NCBI GenBank assembly: GCA_030425485.1
Contig: JAUIAM010000008.1
Location: 1 to 64,000, forward strand
Length of the DNA stretch: 64,000 bases
Direction of reading: 5' to 3'
Source of the DNA: Verrucomicrobiia bacterium
Lineage (GTDB): Bacteria; Verrucomicrobiota; Verrucomicrobiia; Opitutales; Cerasicoccaceae
Made by a program: the position numbers and the translations under genes. The notes beneath the pieces are model-generated. The model made no database searches, was not told the origin of the DNA, and was given only the letters and a program-made list of their open reading frames with translations. This document shows, piece by piece, positions 44,285 to 53,063 of the stretch (its first letter is position 1; each line of letters begins with the position of its first letter).

Positions 44285-45781
44285 TTATTGGATTGCAATA
44301 TGGGGAAACGCCGAAGCGTCAGAAAGGATTAACGGATAATCTGTAATCGGGAGTCGGCAACGCTGACCAACCATCGGTCGGCTTTTAGCATAGGGGGTAA
44401 AGTGTTCTTTAAGGTCAAAAATAGTGCCCGTCATGATATCAACTAAAACGGGGTGGGTAAAAGTGAGATCACCGTCGCACCAGAAGATTAAATCTATTTC
44501 TCGTGCAGGCTTTTTCTGCTGTGGGTCTTCAGATAACCAATAGGCCATCAACGGCACTCCGTTACGCGCAAAACAGGCCGTCGTTGGCGAGCCCATCATG
44601 GAACACTGCTGAGGATTCTCGGGGTCAGGTTCGTTAAATTGAATATAAAACTCTTGTGGCACACTGTCATCATCAAAAAGTGTGCAGACACGCTGGAGTA
44701 CCTCGAAGGAATATTTGGGTTGGTATGTGTCACCGTGGATTAGCCCCATCATGACTGGTTGCCGCTCTTTGCCGTCAGATTGTCGGTAGGGACTCCCCAT
44801 TAAGTCCACTGCATGAAAGTAGAGAGCCAAGTCGAATCCTGTGCGCAAATCTGAAAGAATACGCCTGGAAATCCATTTCGCCTGAACTATTTGATCGGTA
44901 TTATAAAGCCCTAACCAATCGTCGTTATGGCCTTTGGTTTGGGAGGGGCACCCATTTTCTCCCTGCCAGATTTCAATGCGCTTACCTTTTGCATATCGGT
45001 CGATCAGACGCCTCAACAGCTTATACATATTGTCGAGGTTATCTTCGGGGACCAACTGATAAGGGTGGAAGGAGAACGCATCGATGTGATCAGCCATGCC
45101 TGCCTTGAGTGCATTCTCCAAGTAGTAAGAATCAAGTTTTGACATGGCACCTCCGACAATTCTCGCATTGGGATGCGCCGAGTGGACTGCTTCTGCGGTT
45201 AGCTTCACTAACTTCGCGTAGTCTTCGGCATTTGGCGTTTCGGGGTGCCAGAACTGTCCGATATTGGGTTCATTCCATACCTCCCAGTAGCGTACTCGGT
45301 CACGAAAAACGTTAGCCAGAGCATGCACGTAATTGCACCAAGCAATAACCCCCTCCTTTCCGTAATACAATGGCACATAACCAACAGCAGACTCGTGGGC
45401 AGCGTCAGTCGTATAAAGGATATTGCCAAATGTTAATGAAAAAAACGGTTCCACACCGATAGCTATAAGATTCTCAACGACTTCCTCCAGCCAGGTGAAG
45501 TCATAGTTCCCCTTGGTTACTTCGCAACGACTCCACCCGGTTTGTACTCGAGCCCATTTGGCCCCCAATTTTTTAAGATGAGGGTAGACCCTTTCGGGGT
45601 CGAACATGAAACGGTCCAAAGTCTCAAACCCAATCCCAATACGTGAAGAGCGAATATCGCATGTGTCTTGAATCGTGACTTGTCCAATAGCCTTTAATCC
45701 GTATGTGGATGAGTTAAGAAGCTGTTCATTTTTCAGGGATTTGACATCTTGTCTATCAACCAAAGTTTGAATCTGTTCCAT
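44285..45781 (-). CDS. GH39-like (clan GH-A) glycoside hydrolase, cytoplasmic paralogue
   Basis: A 498-residue protein, close to the one at 30379-31884 along its whole length. It has ARVQTGWSRCEVTKGNYDFT, acid/base Glu in RYWEVWNEPNIGQFW, DAFSFHPYQLVPEDN, and nucleophile Glu in IEIWQGENGCPSQT. There is no signal peptide. It is followed by the GH29 fucosidase, while its paralogue is followed by the SDR. The two copies may act on related sugars but belong to different operons. Confidence 0.85.
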   Translation of the reverse strand: MEQIQTLVDRQDVKSLKNEQLLNSSTYGLKAIGQVTIQDTCDIRSSRIGIGFETLDRFMFDPERVYPHLKKLGAKWARVQTGWSRCEVTKGNYDFTWLEEVVENLIAIGVEPFFSLTFGNILYTTDAAHESAVGYVPLYYGKEGVIAWCNYVHALANVFRDRVRYWEVWNEPNIGQFWHPETPNAEDYAKLVKLTAEAVHSAHPNARIVGGAMSKLDSYYLENALKAGMADHIDAFSFHPYQLVPEDNLDNMYKLLRRLIDRYAKGKRIEIWQGENGCPSQTKGHNDDWLGLYNTDQIVQAKWISRRILSDLRTGFDLALYFHAVDLMGSPYRQSDGKERQPVMMGLIHGDTYQPKYSFEVLQRVCTLFDDDSVPQEFYIQFNEPDPENPQQCSMMGSPTTACFARNGVPLMAYWLSEDPQQKKPAREIDLIFWCDGDLTFTHPVLVDIMTGTIFDLKEHFTPYAKSRPMVGQRCRLPITDYPLILSDASAFPHIAIQ

Positions 45782-45905
45782 TGCTAATAAGTGTTGTCTA
45801 TAATTCTTGAATCGTTAATACTAAAAAACGTGGTAATTCGTAAGATTTCCATCTTTATATAAAGTCAGCATGTGATGATCTATGACTTAAATCAAATACA
45901 GGCAA

Positions 45906-46525
45906 TTAAAGTGTCTTGGCTGAAATGGCCATGGCAGTTACGCTGTGGATCTGCATTCCATTGTTTTAGTATTACTGGCGCCATTGTAGTAAGTAGCGGT
46001 TGGTGACTCATAGGGCCGGAAGATCCCATTGATCTCCGCCACGTGCATGTCGTGAACGTGCTTTGCGATGTTCTCGTAGTAATTGACTTGGGCTTGCGTG
46101 CCCCACATGTTACGATTCCAAACACGCATACTGATTGCATTTAGATAATAGTTCGGTATTGGACTGGTTGTCCAAGTTACCGATTCATCCCAGCCGTACA
46201 TGCAGTCATAGAGAGAGAGTGAGCTACTACAGTTATTAAAGGCGTAGGATTTTTTTACACGAATAACTGCATCTGATACGGGAGAACTTTGGTCATAATC
46301 ACATAATTCGAAACGGGCGTAAACTCTGTGCAGATTGACTCGCCGGACACCACTAATCATACTACTTTGATTCGCGGTAAAATTGCTATCATTATTCCAT
46401 TCATCCGAATGGGTGAATTCCTGTATCCGTTCAACATCCGCCATTGTCAAGTGAGTCGGAGTGAACAATGTGGCAACTAAGATTAGAATACGTTGTGAAT
46501 ATTTCAGATGTTTTTGAGTGCTCAT
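45906..46525 (-). pseudogene. Relic of an 861-aa-type glycosidase with two internal deletions
   Basis: The start at 46525 encodes a signal peptide and first DNRLRE half (DAVIRVKKSYAFNNCSSSLS and WDESVTWTTSPIPNYYLNA) that match the paralogue at 40190-42775. The reading then jumps to ISMRVWNRNMWGTQAQVNYY and EINGIFRPYESPTATYYN, a piece from the start of the barrel. After a second jump and frame change it ends HSVTAMAISAKTL at a TAA at 45906-45908, which matches the extreme end of the paralogue (HSVTAMLITGTPL). Active-site residues are lost. The upstream LacI-type site at 46689 is kept. Confidence 0.8.
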
Positions 46526-46688
46526 TGAGAGGAGATGTCAGTGGTAAACAACGAAGACTGAGCGCTGGTCGAGAATATGGTAAAGTCGAAGAACACCTCT
46601 AGAAGAATAATCGCAGGCGATATGAAGTCTTTAATATTGAGATTGATGAACATACTAACCCTCAGTGTTGCATTCGATACATTCGATT

Positions 46689-46702
46689 TGCATATCCATG
46701 CA
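46689..46702. promoter_or_regulatory. Putative LacI operator TGCAT-ATCC-ATGCA
   Basis: A perfect inverted repeat with a four-base spacer, 164 bp before the start of the relic gene at 46525. It is the third copy of the site seen at 38629 and 42932. Apart from it the 46526-46739 gap shows no gene. Confidence 0.6.
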
Positions 46703-46739
46703 CAGCATGCGGTTGCTCAACTGGTAAATGCCTGCAATG

Positions 46740-47165
46740 TTATTCCAGTTGCAGCCGCCAGCGTTGCCAGAGTGTGGCGTTCAGGACGGTCCGCAGGGCA
46801 GCGTTGAGGCACTCATGGGCGTCGGATGTAACCGTGTCGGGGATACCCGATACCGCGCGCCTTGGGAGCTTTCAGGAAGCTACGCCAGTCCGTTTCGGCT
46901 TCCGAGAGCGCGGCAGAGACGCCCAGCACCATGCGTTTGCCGTCTTCGCGGCGCACGCCCATGCCGATGAGCACGGCGTAGTCGCGCACCGAACCGTCGA
47001 TACGGACCTTGATGTAAGTGGCGTCGACGAAAAGATGGGCGATCTCCGGCAGAGGGCTATTGCGCCACTGCTCGAAGGTTTCGTCGAGTTCGGCGGTCAG
47101 CCGGGAGACTTGCGTAGAGGTCACTTCCAACCCGCAGAGTTTTCCATCACGGCACTGATGCGACC
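46740..47165 (-). pseudogene. IS256-family transposase fragment, frameshifted
   Basis: The minus strand holds SAVMEN, then in the next frame LEVTSTQVSRLTAELDETFE, FVDATYIKVRIDGSVRDYAV and GMGVRREDGKRMVLGVSAAL, then after another shift DTVTSDAHECLNAALRTVLN and ATLWQRWRLQLE with a stop at 46740-46742. These are the middle part of IS256-type (mutator) transposases, including one catalytic Asp region. At least two frameshifts and missing ends make it inactive. No terminal inverted repeats were seen. Confidence 0.75.
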
Positions 47166-47413
47166 GGTCATCCTATTGAATAGTTTGATGCTATTAAATG
47201 GAACGATTGGAATAAATACGGCAAGCTTGCTCGAATAAAGCCTTCAACCCTGAGCGTTCAAAATTTGTGTGTCCTGAGAAGGCTCATGCCACTTTGAAGT
47301 ATTTCATTTTCGCCTACGCAATCGCATATAGGTCATATGAATACTGGCCTAGAAGCCAATCATCTGCCACACCCCGAGACCTAGAATTCGTTCCAAAACT
47401 GTTCGCATTTCAG

Positions 47414-47431
47414 TCCCGCCCTCTCCGCCAC
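47414..47431. other. att-like copy of the tRNA-Ser 3' end
   Basis: TCCCGCCCTCTCCGCCAC matches 26226-26243 (TCCCTCCCTCTCCGCCAC) at 17 of 18 bases and in the same direction, 21.2 kb away. The one difference (G for T) falls in the T-arm side. The match ends one base after the CCA. It marks the probable right edge of the island. Confidence 0.65.
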
Positions 47432-47486
47432 AAACGCTCGGCGTTTGATCCGACTGAGGGGCCTTGCCCCTACGGCACTGCGTGCC
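47431..47486. repeat. Triloop hairpin array, copy 4, abutting the att-like site
   Basis: Three stem-loops with three-base loops follow the att-like copy at once: CAAACGC-TCG-GCGTTTG (47431-47447), AGGGGC-CTT-GCCCCT (47457-47471) and GGCAC-TGC-GTGCC (47474-47486). On the minus strand CGTAGGGGCAAGGCCCCTCA resembles copies 1 and 3. No gene is visible in 47166-47504. Confidence 0.7.
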
Positions 47487-47504
47487 TACCCCTTGCGTTG
47501 ACGA

Positions 47505-47921
47505 TTACACCAGAAAAGTTCGCATTCCTTTACCATGCGCCCCCGGAGGTAAGTCTTTTTCGAACTTCTCTGGCTCAATCCGCGATACACGGATTTCCTG
47601 TAAAAGCTGGACCAGGTCGATGTGGGTCTTCAGGCGCTCACGCTCTTTTTCCGCAGCATGGCGTGAAAGGGAAAGCTCGTCGGCCTCTTTCAAGAGCGTG
47701 TTGGTGAATTGGCCAGCACCCTTCTGCTTGGCGACAGCAAGACAGTTTTTCAACTGAGAATCCAACTCCTTGATCTGCCTGTTCACAGCGTTCAGTTCGG
47801 ACTTGATGATATCGGGATAGCCACCGAGCTCGCCGATACATTTGGTGATAAAATCATCAAATGCTTTTCCTGGGAGATTTCGGACCTGACAATCACAGGA
47901 AGCCCCGTGCCGAATACGCAC
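47505..47921 (-). pseudogene. Serine recombinase middle fragment (zinc-ribbon and coiled coil)
   Basis: A 138-residue frame from a GTG at 47921 with CDCQVRNLPGKAFDDFITKC near its start, then a coiled coil (ELNAVNRQIKELDSQLKNCL and LKEADELSLSRHAAEKERER) and EIRVSRIEPEKFEKDL. This is the layout after the catalytic and recombinase domains in large serine recombinases. The catalytic Ser domain is absent, and the last residues (GAHGKGMRTFLV) look out of frame. It reads on the same strand as the C-terminal piece at 26445-27179. Confidence 0.55.
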
Positions 47922-47985
47922 TCAAGCAACGCGGTTAAATGAAGTCTGCTTAAAATTTTTAGTTACTCGCGATTTTTTGCTTGTT

Positions 47986-48023
47986 ATCTATACTATATTT
48001 ATAAACTATAGATGAATATTCAT
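47986..48023. promoter_or_regulatory. Putative Rrf2 operator region
   Basis: ATCTATA at 47986-47992 pairs with TATAGAT at 48007-48013 (14 bp between), and a perfect 12-bp palindrome ATGAATATTCAT follows at 48012-48023, two bases before the Rrf2 start. The region is AT-rich and suits self-control by the regulator. Confidence 0.5.
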
Positions 48024-48025
48024 TC

Positions 48026-48598
48026 ATGAACTTAACTCGAAAAGGCGAATACGCACTCCGCTCCCTGATCAAACTGGGCATTGCCCATGAGCTTGGTCGG
48101 GCGCACCTCTCGGTCTCGGAATTGGCCGAGAGCGAAAAGCTTCCCCTCAAGTTTCTGGAGCAGGTGCTGTTTCAATTGCGTGGTGCCGGCTACATCCATA
48201 CCAAGCGGGGCAAGTACGGCGGCTATTTCCTGGCAAAGGATATGAAAAGCATTCGCATCGGTGAAATCGTCCGTCTCATCGACGGCAAGCTGGCCCCGAT
48301 TGCGTGCGCCAGCCTGACCGCGCACGAGAAGTGTAGTTGCCCGGACGAGACCCACTGCGGCCTGCGCATGTTGATGATAGATGTGCGCAACGCCATTTCC
48401 AACATCCTCGACCGCTATACCCTGGCTGACGTGGTCGAAGTCACCCTGAGAAAGATCCGCCGTGACGGAGGAGAACTTCCCTTCCAGAGCGGATCGAGCC
48501 AAACCGTTTCCATCAAACTTCCAGAAAATTTTAATCCGGTCGATCCCAGCGAGGGTTTCATCGCTGAATTACAGACCGGCAAGGATACAAGCCAATGA
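48026..48598 (+). CDS. Rrf2 family transcriptional regulator of the sulfate operon
   Basis: A 190-residue protein. The N-terminal winged helix has LTRKGEYALRSLIKLG, HLSVSELAESEKLPLKFLEQ and RGAGYIHTKRGKYGGYFLAK, typical of Rrf2 proteins such as CymR and IscR. A Cys-rich middle (CASLTAHEKCSCPDETHCG) could bind an Fe-S cluster or sense thiols. The C-terminal 40 residues are a polar extension. It is the first gene of the sulfate/cysteine operon and overlaps the next gene by ATGA, so it is a good candidate sensor of cysteine status, similar to CymR. Confidence 0.9.
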   Translation: MNLTRKGEYALRSLIKLGIAHELGRAHLSVSELAESEKLPLKFLEQVLFQLRGAGYIHTKRGKYGGYFLAKDMKSIRIGEIVRLIDGKLAPIACASLTAHEKCSCPDETHCGLRMLMIDVRNAISNILDRYTLADVVEVTLRKIRRDGGELPFQSGSSQTVSIKLPENFNPVDPSEGFIAELQTGKDTSQ

Positions 48599-48774
48599 GC
48601 ACTATCTACAGTCCCAGTACAGCCGACTCCTCCTGGCTCAGCATCGTCCAGCACAAGGCTTCGAGCATCCGCTATGGCGTCGTGCAGGTCGTCATCCATG
48701 ACGGCAAAGTCACCGTCATCGAAGTGACGGAAAAAACCCGCCTAGACAGCCCCACGCCGCGCCCCAAGCGCTGA
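48595..48774 (+). CDS. YezD-like small protein (DUF2292)
   Basis: A 59-residue protein. WLSIVQHKASSIRYGVVQVV and IHDGKVTVIEVTEKTRL match the pattern of the YezD/DUF2292 family, small proteins often encoded with sulfate-assimilation or cysteine genes, of unknown mechanism. Its ATG overlaps the Rrf2 stop. A ribosome-site-like GGAGG motif occurs twice in the 129-bp gap that follows, which holds no clear gene. Confidence 0.8.
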   Translation: MSTIYSPSTADSSWLSIVQHKASSIRYGVVQVVIHDGKVTVIEVTEKTRLDSPTPRPKR

Positions 48775-48903
48775 GCACGACACCGTCCCTTACTTTTACC
48801 TACCGCCAAAACCGGAGGTTCATTCATCCAATCCCTATTATGAACAACCATACGCAGCTGACCGGACAACCGGAGGTTTCGTTCCGTAAAGGAAAGAAAC
48901 TAC

Positions 48904-50274
48904 ATGACATCGCGAAAAGCACTCTCGCGGGTCGGCGCGTTAATACTGCTGACCCTTCCAACGCCCTACTTGTGGGCGCAATCCGGCACCGCTGAAGACA
49001 ATGAAATAGCGACGCTTCGTGAGGAGCTCGCCTTCCTCTCGGCAAGGCTGCAAGACCTCGAAAGCAAACAGGCCACGACCGCCGAAACGGCGGCCGAAGC
49101 AGAAGAAAAACTCAGTTCACTGCCAGATGTTTCCTTCGGGAAAAAGGGCGTGATTATCGAGTCGGCGGATAAAGACTACAAGTTCCGTTTCGACGGGGTG
49201 GTACAGACTGACGCACGCTTCTATCCGGGCACATCGGGTGCCACGGACTCGTTTCTGGTCCGGCGTGTGCGCCCTTCCGTTCGCGGCACGCTCTTCCAGG
49301 ACTGGGACTTCCGCGCCCAAGTTGAGCTGGCGGGCAGTTCGGCCCCCAGTATTCTGGATGCCTTCATCCGCTATACCTATTCGCCCGAGCTACGGGTGAG
49401 GATCGGCAACATGAAAACCGGCGTGGGGCTGGAGCGCCTTCAGTCTCCGGCTGTCACGATCTTCAACGAGCGCGGTCTGGCCAGCAACCTGACGCCGACT
49501 CGCGACTTGGGGATTCAGTTGGAAGGCGAATTCCTGGATAAACAGATCGGCTACCAGATCGGCCTCTTCAATGGAGCCCCGAATAATGCCAACCCCACCG
49601 CAGACCTGAACGACCCGAAGACCGTCAGCGGGCGTATCTTCTTCGAGCCGTGGGTGAACGAGAAGGATAGCTGGCTGCAAGGGCTGGGCTTTGGCTTTGC
49701 GGGCAGCTACGGCAACGAGCAGAACCAGGGACTTCCTACCCAGCGGAGCCCCGGGCAACTGACCTTCTTCCAGTACAACGCAGGGACCACCGCAACCGGC
49801 ACCCATTATCGGCTCAACCCGCAGCTATATTACTTCGAGGACCATTTCGGCATTATCGCTGAAGCGATCTACGACAACCAGCAGTTTGGACGCGGTGGAG
49901 TCACTCAAAACGTCGGCACCTGGGGCTGGAGTGTCTCGCCCACTTACGTCATCCACGGCGGGACCAATGGCTACGGAGGTGTCAAGATCGGCAAGGGCAG
50001 CGCGCTCTCCAAGGGCGGCATCGGTGCCTGGATGATCGGTGCCCGTAGCGCGGGTATCCTCATCGGAAGCAATGTCTTCGACGGCACCGCTGCCACGCAG
50101 TTGGCCAGCCCGACTTCACAAGTGCGCCAGGCCATCAACTTCGGCGGAGACATCTCCTGGTACCCGGAGGACAACCTGCGCTTCACCCTCTCCTACGACA
50201 ACACCAACTATTCCCAAGGCTACGACCGCCCGACGGAACACGCCATCATCGCCCGCGCCCAGGTGGCCTTCTAA
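48904..50274 (+). CDS. Phosphate-selective-porin-like (OprP/OprO type) outer-membrane porin
   Basis: A 456-residue protein with a signal peptide ([15 protein letters not shown]), then a coiled coil ([20 protein letters not shown]) that likely forms a trimer stalk, then a beta-barrel region: [31 protein letters not shown], and alternating strands to the last residue Phe (RAQVAF). OprP-family porins take up phosphate or pyrophosphate; in this operon the anion is more likely sulfate. It follows YezD and precedes the binding protein. The assignment to this porin family is by pattern. Confidence 0.85.
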   Translation: MTSRKALSRVGALILLTLPTPYLWAQSGTAEDNEIATLREELAFLSARLQDLESKQATTAETAAEAEEKLSSLPDVSFGKKGVIIESADKDYKFRFDGVVQTDARFYPGTSGATDSFLVRRVRPSVRGTLFQDWDFRAQVELAGSSAPSILDAFIRYTYSPELRVRIGNMKTGVGLERLQSPAVTIFNERGLASNLTPTRDLGIQLEGEFLDKQIGYQIGLFNGAPNNANPTADLNDPKTVSGRIFFEPWVNEKDSWLQGLGFGFAGSYGNEQNQGLPTQRSPGQLTFFQYNAGTTATGTHYRLNPQLYYFEDHFGIIAEAIYDNQQFGRGGVTQNVGTWGWSVSPTYVIHGGTNGYGGVKIGKGSALSKGGIGAWMIGARSAGILIGSNVFDGTAATQLASPTSQVRQAINFGGDISWYPEDNLRFTLSYDNTNYSQGYDRPTEHAIIARAQVAF

Positions 50275-50339
50275 GCGGCCCCGGGCGCCATCTGTCAAAA
50301 CCAAACTCAAAGCAACACTTCCAACACGTATTCAACATT

Positions 50340-51341
50340 ATGAAAACCTTACTCAAAACCCTCATCCTGTCCGCGGCCGCTTTGGCCGCCGGGCAGGCCC
50401 ATGCGGACAAACAGCTGCTCAACGTCTCCTATGACCCGACGCGTGAGTTGTATGTCGATTACAACCAATACTTCCAGCATTACTTGAAGGAAAAAACCGG
50501 CGAGGACGTCACCATCAAGCAATCGCATGGCGGCGCGGGCAAGCAGGCCCGCGCGGTCATCGACGGGCTCAACGCCGACGTGGTCACGCTGGCGCTGGCC
50601 TACGACATCGACGCCATTGCCGAGCGCACCGGAAAGATTCCAGAGGACTGGCAGAGCCGTCTGCCCAACGCCAGCACGCCCTACACCTCGACCATCGTCT
50701 TTTTGACGCGCAAGGGAAACCCCAAGGGCATCAAGGACTGGGGCGATCTGGTCAAGCCCGGCATCGAAGTGATCACGCCCAACCCGAAAACCTCGGGCGG
50801 GGCGCGCTGGAACTTCCTCGCCGCCTGGGCCTGGGCACTCGACCACTATAATGGCGATGAGGCCAAGACGAAAGCCTACGTGACCGAGCTGTTCCAGCAC
50901 GTTCCGGTGCTCGACACCGGCGCGCGCGGCTCGACCACGACCTTTGTCCAGCGCGGCATCGGTGATGTCCTGCTAGCTTGGGAAAACGAAGCCTTCCTCG
51001 CCCTGGAGGAACTCGGTCCCGACGAGTTTGAGATCGTCGTGCCCTCGGTCAGCATCCTGGCCCAGCCGCCCGTGACTGTCGTGGACGGCAACGCCAAGAA
51101 AAACGGCAACCTCGAATTGGCCAACGCCTACCTGGAGCAACTCTATTCACCCGAGGCCCAGAAGATCGCGGCCAAGCACTTCTACCGTCCCAGCGAACCA
51201 CAGTACGCGGACCCGGCGGACCGTGAACGCTTCCCCGAGGTCAAGCTCATCACCGTCGATGACGCCTTCGGCGGCTGGCAGAACGCGCAGAAACGCTTCT
51301 TCAGCGACGGCGGTGTCTTCGACCAGATTTATCTCAAATAA
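50340..51341 (+). CDS. sbp: Sulfate ABC transporter, periplasmic binding protein
   Basis: A 333-residue protein with a signal peptide ([18 protein letters not shown]). [59 protein letters not shown] and [20 protein letters not shown] are the sulfate/thiosulfate-binding family marks, with the Ser/Gly-rich site for the oxyanion. It delivers sulfate to CysT/CysW/CysA encoded downstream in the same operon. Confidence 0.96.
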   Translation: MKTLLKTLILSAAALAAGQAHADKQLLNVSYDPTRELYVDYNQYFQHYLKEKTGEDVTIKQSHGGAGKQARAVIDGLNADVVTLALAYDIDAIAERTGKIPEDWQSRLPNASTPYTSTIVFLTRKGNPKGIKDWGDLVKPGIEVITPNPKTSGGARWNFLAAWAWALDHYNGDEAKTKAYVTELFQHVPVLDTGARGSTTTFVQRGIGDVLLAWENEAFLALEELGPDEFEIVVPSVSILAQPPVTVVDGNAKKNGNLELANAYLEQLYSPEAQKIAAKHFYRPSEPQYADPADRERFPEVKLITVDDAFGGWQNAQKRFFSDGGVFDQIYLK

Positions 51342-51366
51342 CCTTCATCCTCAACCCAGGCATGAC

Positions 51367-52089
51367 ATGAAAAGAACTCTCGATTCCGCACACCGCGCCA
51401 CCCTGCGCGCGTTGATACTCGGCACCATTCAGCACTGCGAAATCTCGCGTCACCTGATCGGTACCATCCCTCACACCTTCGAGGAGAACGGCATCCAGTA
51501 CGGCGTCCCCTCCTTCACCTTCTTCGGCCCTCCGGACAGCTACCGGGAAACACGCATGCTCGGCCTGATGGCCGGGCGGCGTTCCGGTGACGGCCTGAGT
51601 GCGGAGGTGGCCTTGCAGGTCATCGAGCGTCTGCTCATTCAGCCTGGTATCGCGACCGGCCTGTGGCTGCGGATTCTTCCCGTGATCAATCCTGTTGGTC
51701 TGGAGAATCCGGAGTCTGAGGCCCGGGCCTATACCCCCGCTGAGGAGCGGTTGTCTCTGGATGCTCTCGACGGGGTGATCGAAGTCGCCACCACGCAGAA
51801 GGACCGACTCACGCTCGGGCTGCGCTCCGACTGGGACGGCCTGCCTGCCGGGCTGGCCGCCTACGAGGACATGCAGCGGCTGAGCACAGACCTGGGCGAC
51901 ATCGAATACGAGCGGGTATCGGCCACGCAGTTGCCGTACAACGCCCGCTCCCCCTGGCACCTCTACCTCGGCCTGCCCCGCACCTGGGGTGCCGCCGAGG
52001 CCACCCATCTGGCCAGCCAGTTCCTGCTGTGCTTCTTCCGGCGCTGGCAAGAGCAGACGGCGGCCTCCGAAGCCTACACGATTCATTAA
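51367..52089 (+). CDS. M14/AstE-like pseudoenzyme in the sulfate operon
   Basis: A 240-residue protein that parallels the zinc enzyme at 53060-53911. [20 protein letters not shown] lines up with its [19 protein letters not shown], and [15 protein letters not shown] with [14 protein letters not shown]. The zinc motif GIHGDEP is replaced by GRRSGDG, DLNRRFW is lost, and the later SLHADD becomes GLRSDWD. It therefore should not bind zinc. It follows the sulfate-binding protein by 25 bp and precedes cysteine synthase. It may partner the active enzyme or bind a small molecule; that is inference. Confidence 0.75.
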   Translation: MKRTLDSAHRATLRALILGTIQHCEISRHLIGTIPHTFEENGIQYGVPSFTFFGPPDSYRETRMLGLMAGRRSGDGLSAEVALQVIERLLIQPGIATGLWLRILPVINPVGLENPESEARAYTPAEERLSLDALDGVIEVATTQKDRLTLGLRSDWDGLPAGLAAYEDMQRLSTDLGDIEYERVSATQLPYNARSPWHLYLGLPRTWGAAEATHLASQFLLCFFRRWQEQTAASEAYTIH

Positions 52090-52109
52090 CCATCGAAACA
52101 TCCATCACC

Positions 52110-53063
52110 ATGTCCATCCATCTGGATATACTCTCGACGGTCGGTCGCACCCCCCTGGTCAAGCTTAACCGCCTGGCCAGGGGGATCGACGCCGTCGTCG
52201 CCCTCAAGTGCGAATTCTTCAACCCGCTCGGCAGCGTCAAAGACCGTATCGGCAAGGCGATGATCGAGGATGCCGAAAACAAGGGACTCCTCGGCTCGGG
52301 CTCGGTCATCATCGAGCCGACCTCCGGCAACACCGGGATCGCGCTGGCCTTCGTGGCAGCGGCCCGGGGCTACCGGCTGATCCTGACCATGCCCGACACG
52401 ATGAGCCAGGAGCGGCGTATCCTCATGCGCCTGCTCGGGGCCGACCTCGTGTTGACCCCCGGCGCCGACGGCATGAAAGGGGCAGTTAAACGGGCTGAGG
52501 AGCTCCTGGCAGCGACGCCGGGCGGCTGGACACCCCAGCAGTTCAACAACCCAGCCAACCCGAACGTCCACCGCCTGACGACGGCGGAGGAAATCTGGTC
52601 CGATACCGACGGCGAGATCGACCTCTTTGTCTCGGCGGTCGGCACCGGCGGCACGCTCACGGGGGTTAGCTCGGTTATCCGCGAGCGGCGACCCGGCTTT
52701 CGGGCTGTCGCGGTGGAACCGGCGGAATCGCCCGTCATCACGCAGACGCGGGAGGGGCAGCCCCTCAAACCCGGCCCCCACAAAATCCAGGGGACGGGCG
52801 CGGGCTTCATCCCCGGCAATCTCGACCTGAGCCAGATCGACGAGGTGGTCACCGTAACCAGCGAGGAGGCCCTCGTCACCGCGCGCCGCCTGGCAGTGGA
52901 GGAAGGCATCCTGGCCGGGATCTCCACCGGGGCCAACGTGGCCGCGGCCCTCAAGCTCGCCTCCCGCCCGGAGAACAAGGGCAAGCTACTCGTCACCGTC
53001 GGGTGCAGCACGGGCGAGCGTTACCTGAGCACCGCGCTGACCGAACCCTTGAAAGCCTCATGA
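52110..53063 (+). CDS. cysK: Cysteine synthase (O-acetylserine sulfhydrylase)
   Basis: A 317-residue PLP enzyme that makes cysteine from O-acetylserine and sulfide. The PLP lysine is in [36 protein letters not shown] binds the phosphate, [14 protein letters not shown] holds the cofactor, and [15 protein letters not shown] and [13 protein letters not shown] complete the site. Length and order are those of CysK. The start at 52110 is chosen for the [17 protein letters not shown] opening. It overlaps the next gene by four bases. Confidence 0.97.
   Translation: MSIHLDILSTVGRTPLVKLNRLARGIDAVVALKCEFFNPLGSVKDRIGKAMIEDAENKGLLGSGSVIIEPTSGNTGIALAFVAAARGYRLILTMPDTMSQERRILMRLLGADLVLTPGADGMKGAVKRAEELLAATPGGWTPQQFNNPANPNVHRLTTAEEIWSDTDGEIDLFVSAVGTGGTLTGVSSVIRERRPGFRAVAVEPAESPVITQTREGQPLKPGPHKIQGTGAGFIPGNLDLSQIDEVVTVTSEEALVTARRLAVEEGILAGISTGANVAAALKLASRPENKGKLLVTVGCSTGERYLSTALTEPLKAS

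Noticed and set aside
46740-47165. An active IS256 insertion
   Set aside because: Only the middle part of the transposase remains, with at least two frameshifts, and no terminal repeats were found.
48840-48995. Leader peptide starting at the ATG at 48840 before the porin
   Set aside because: It runs out of frame into the porin gene with no conserved pattern. The GGAGG copies nearby are more simply ribosome-site-like sequence.
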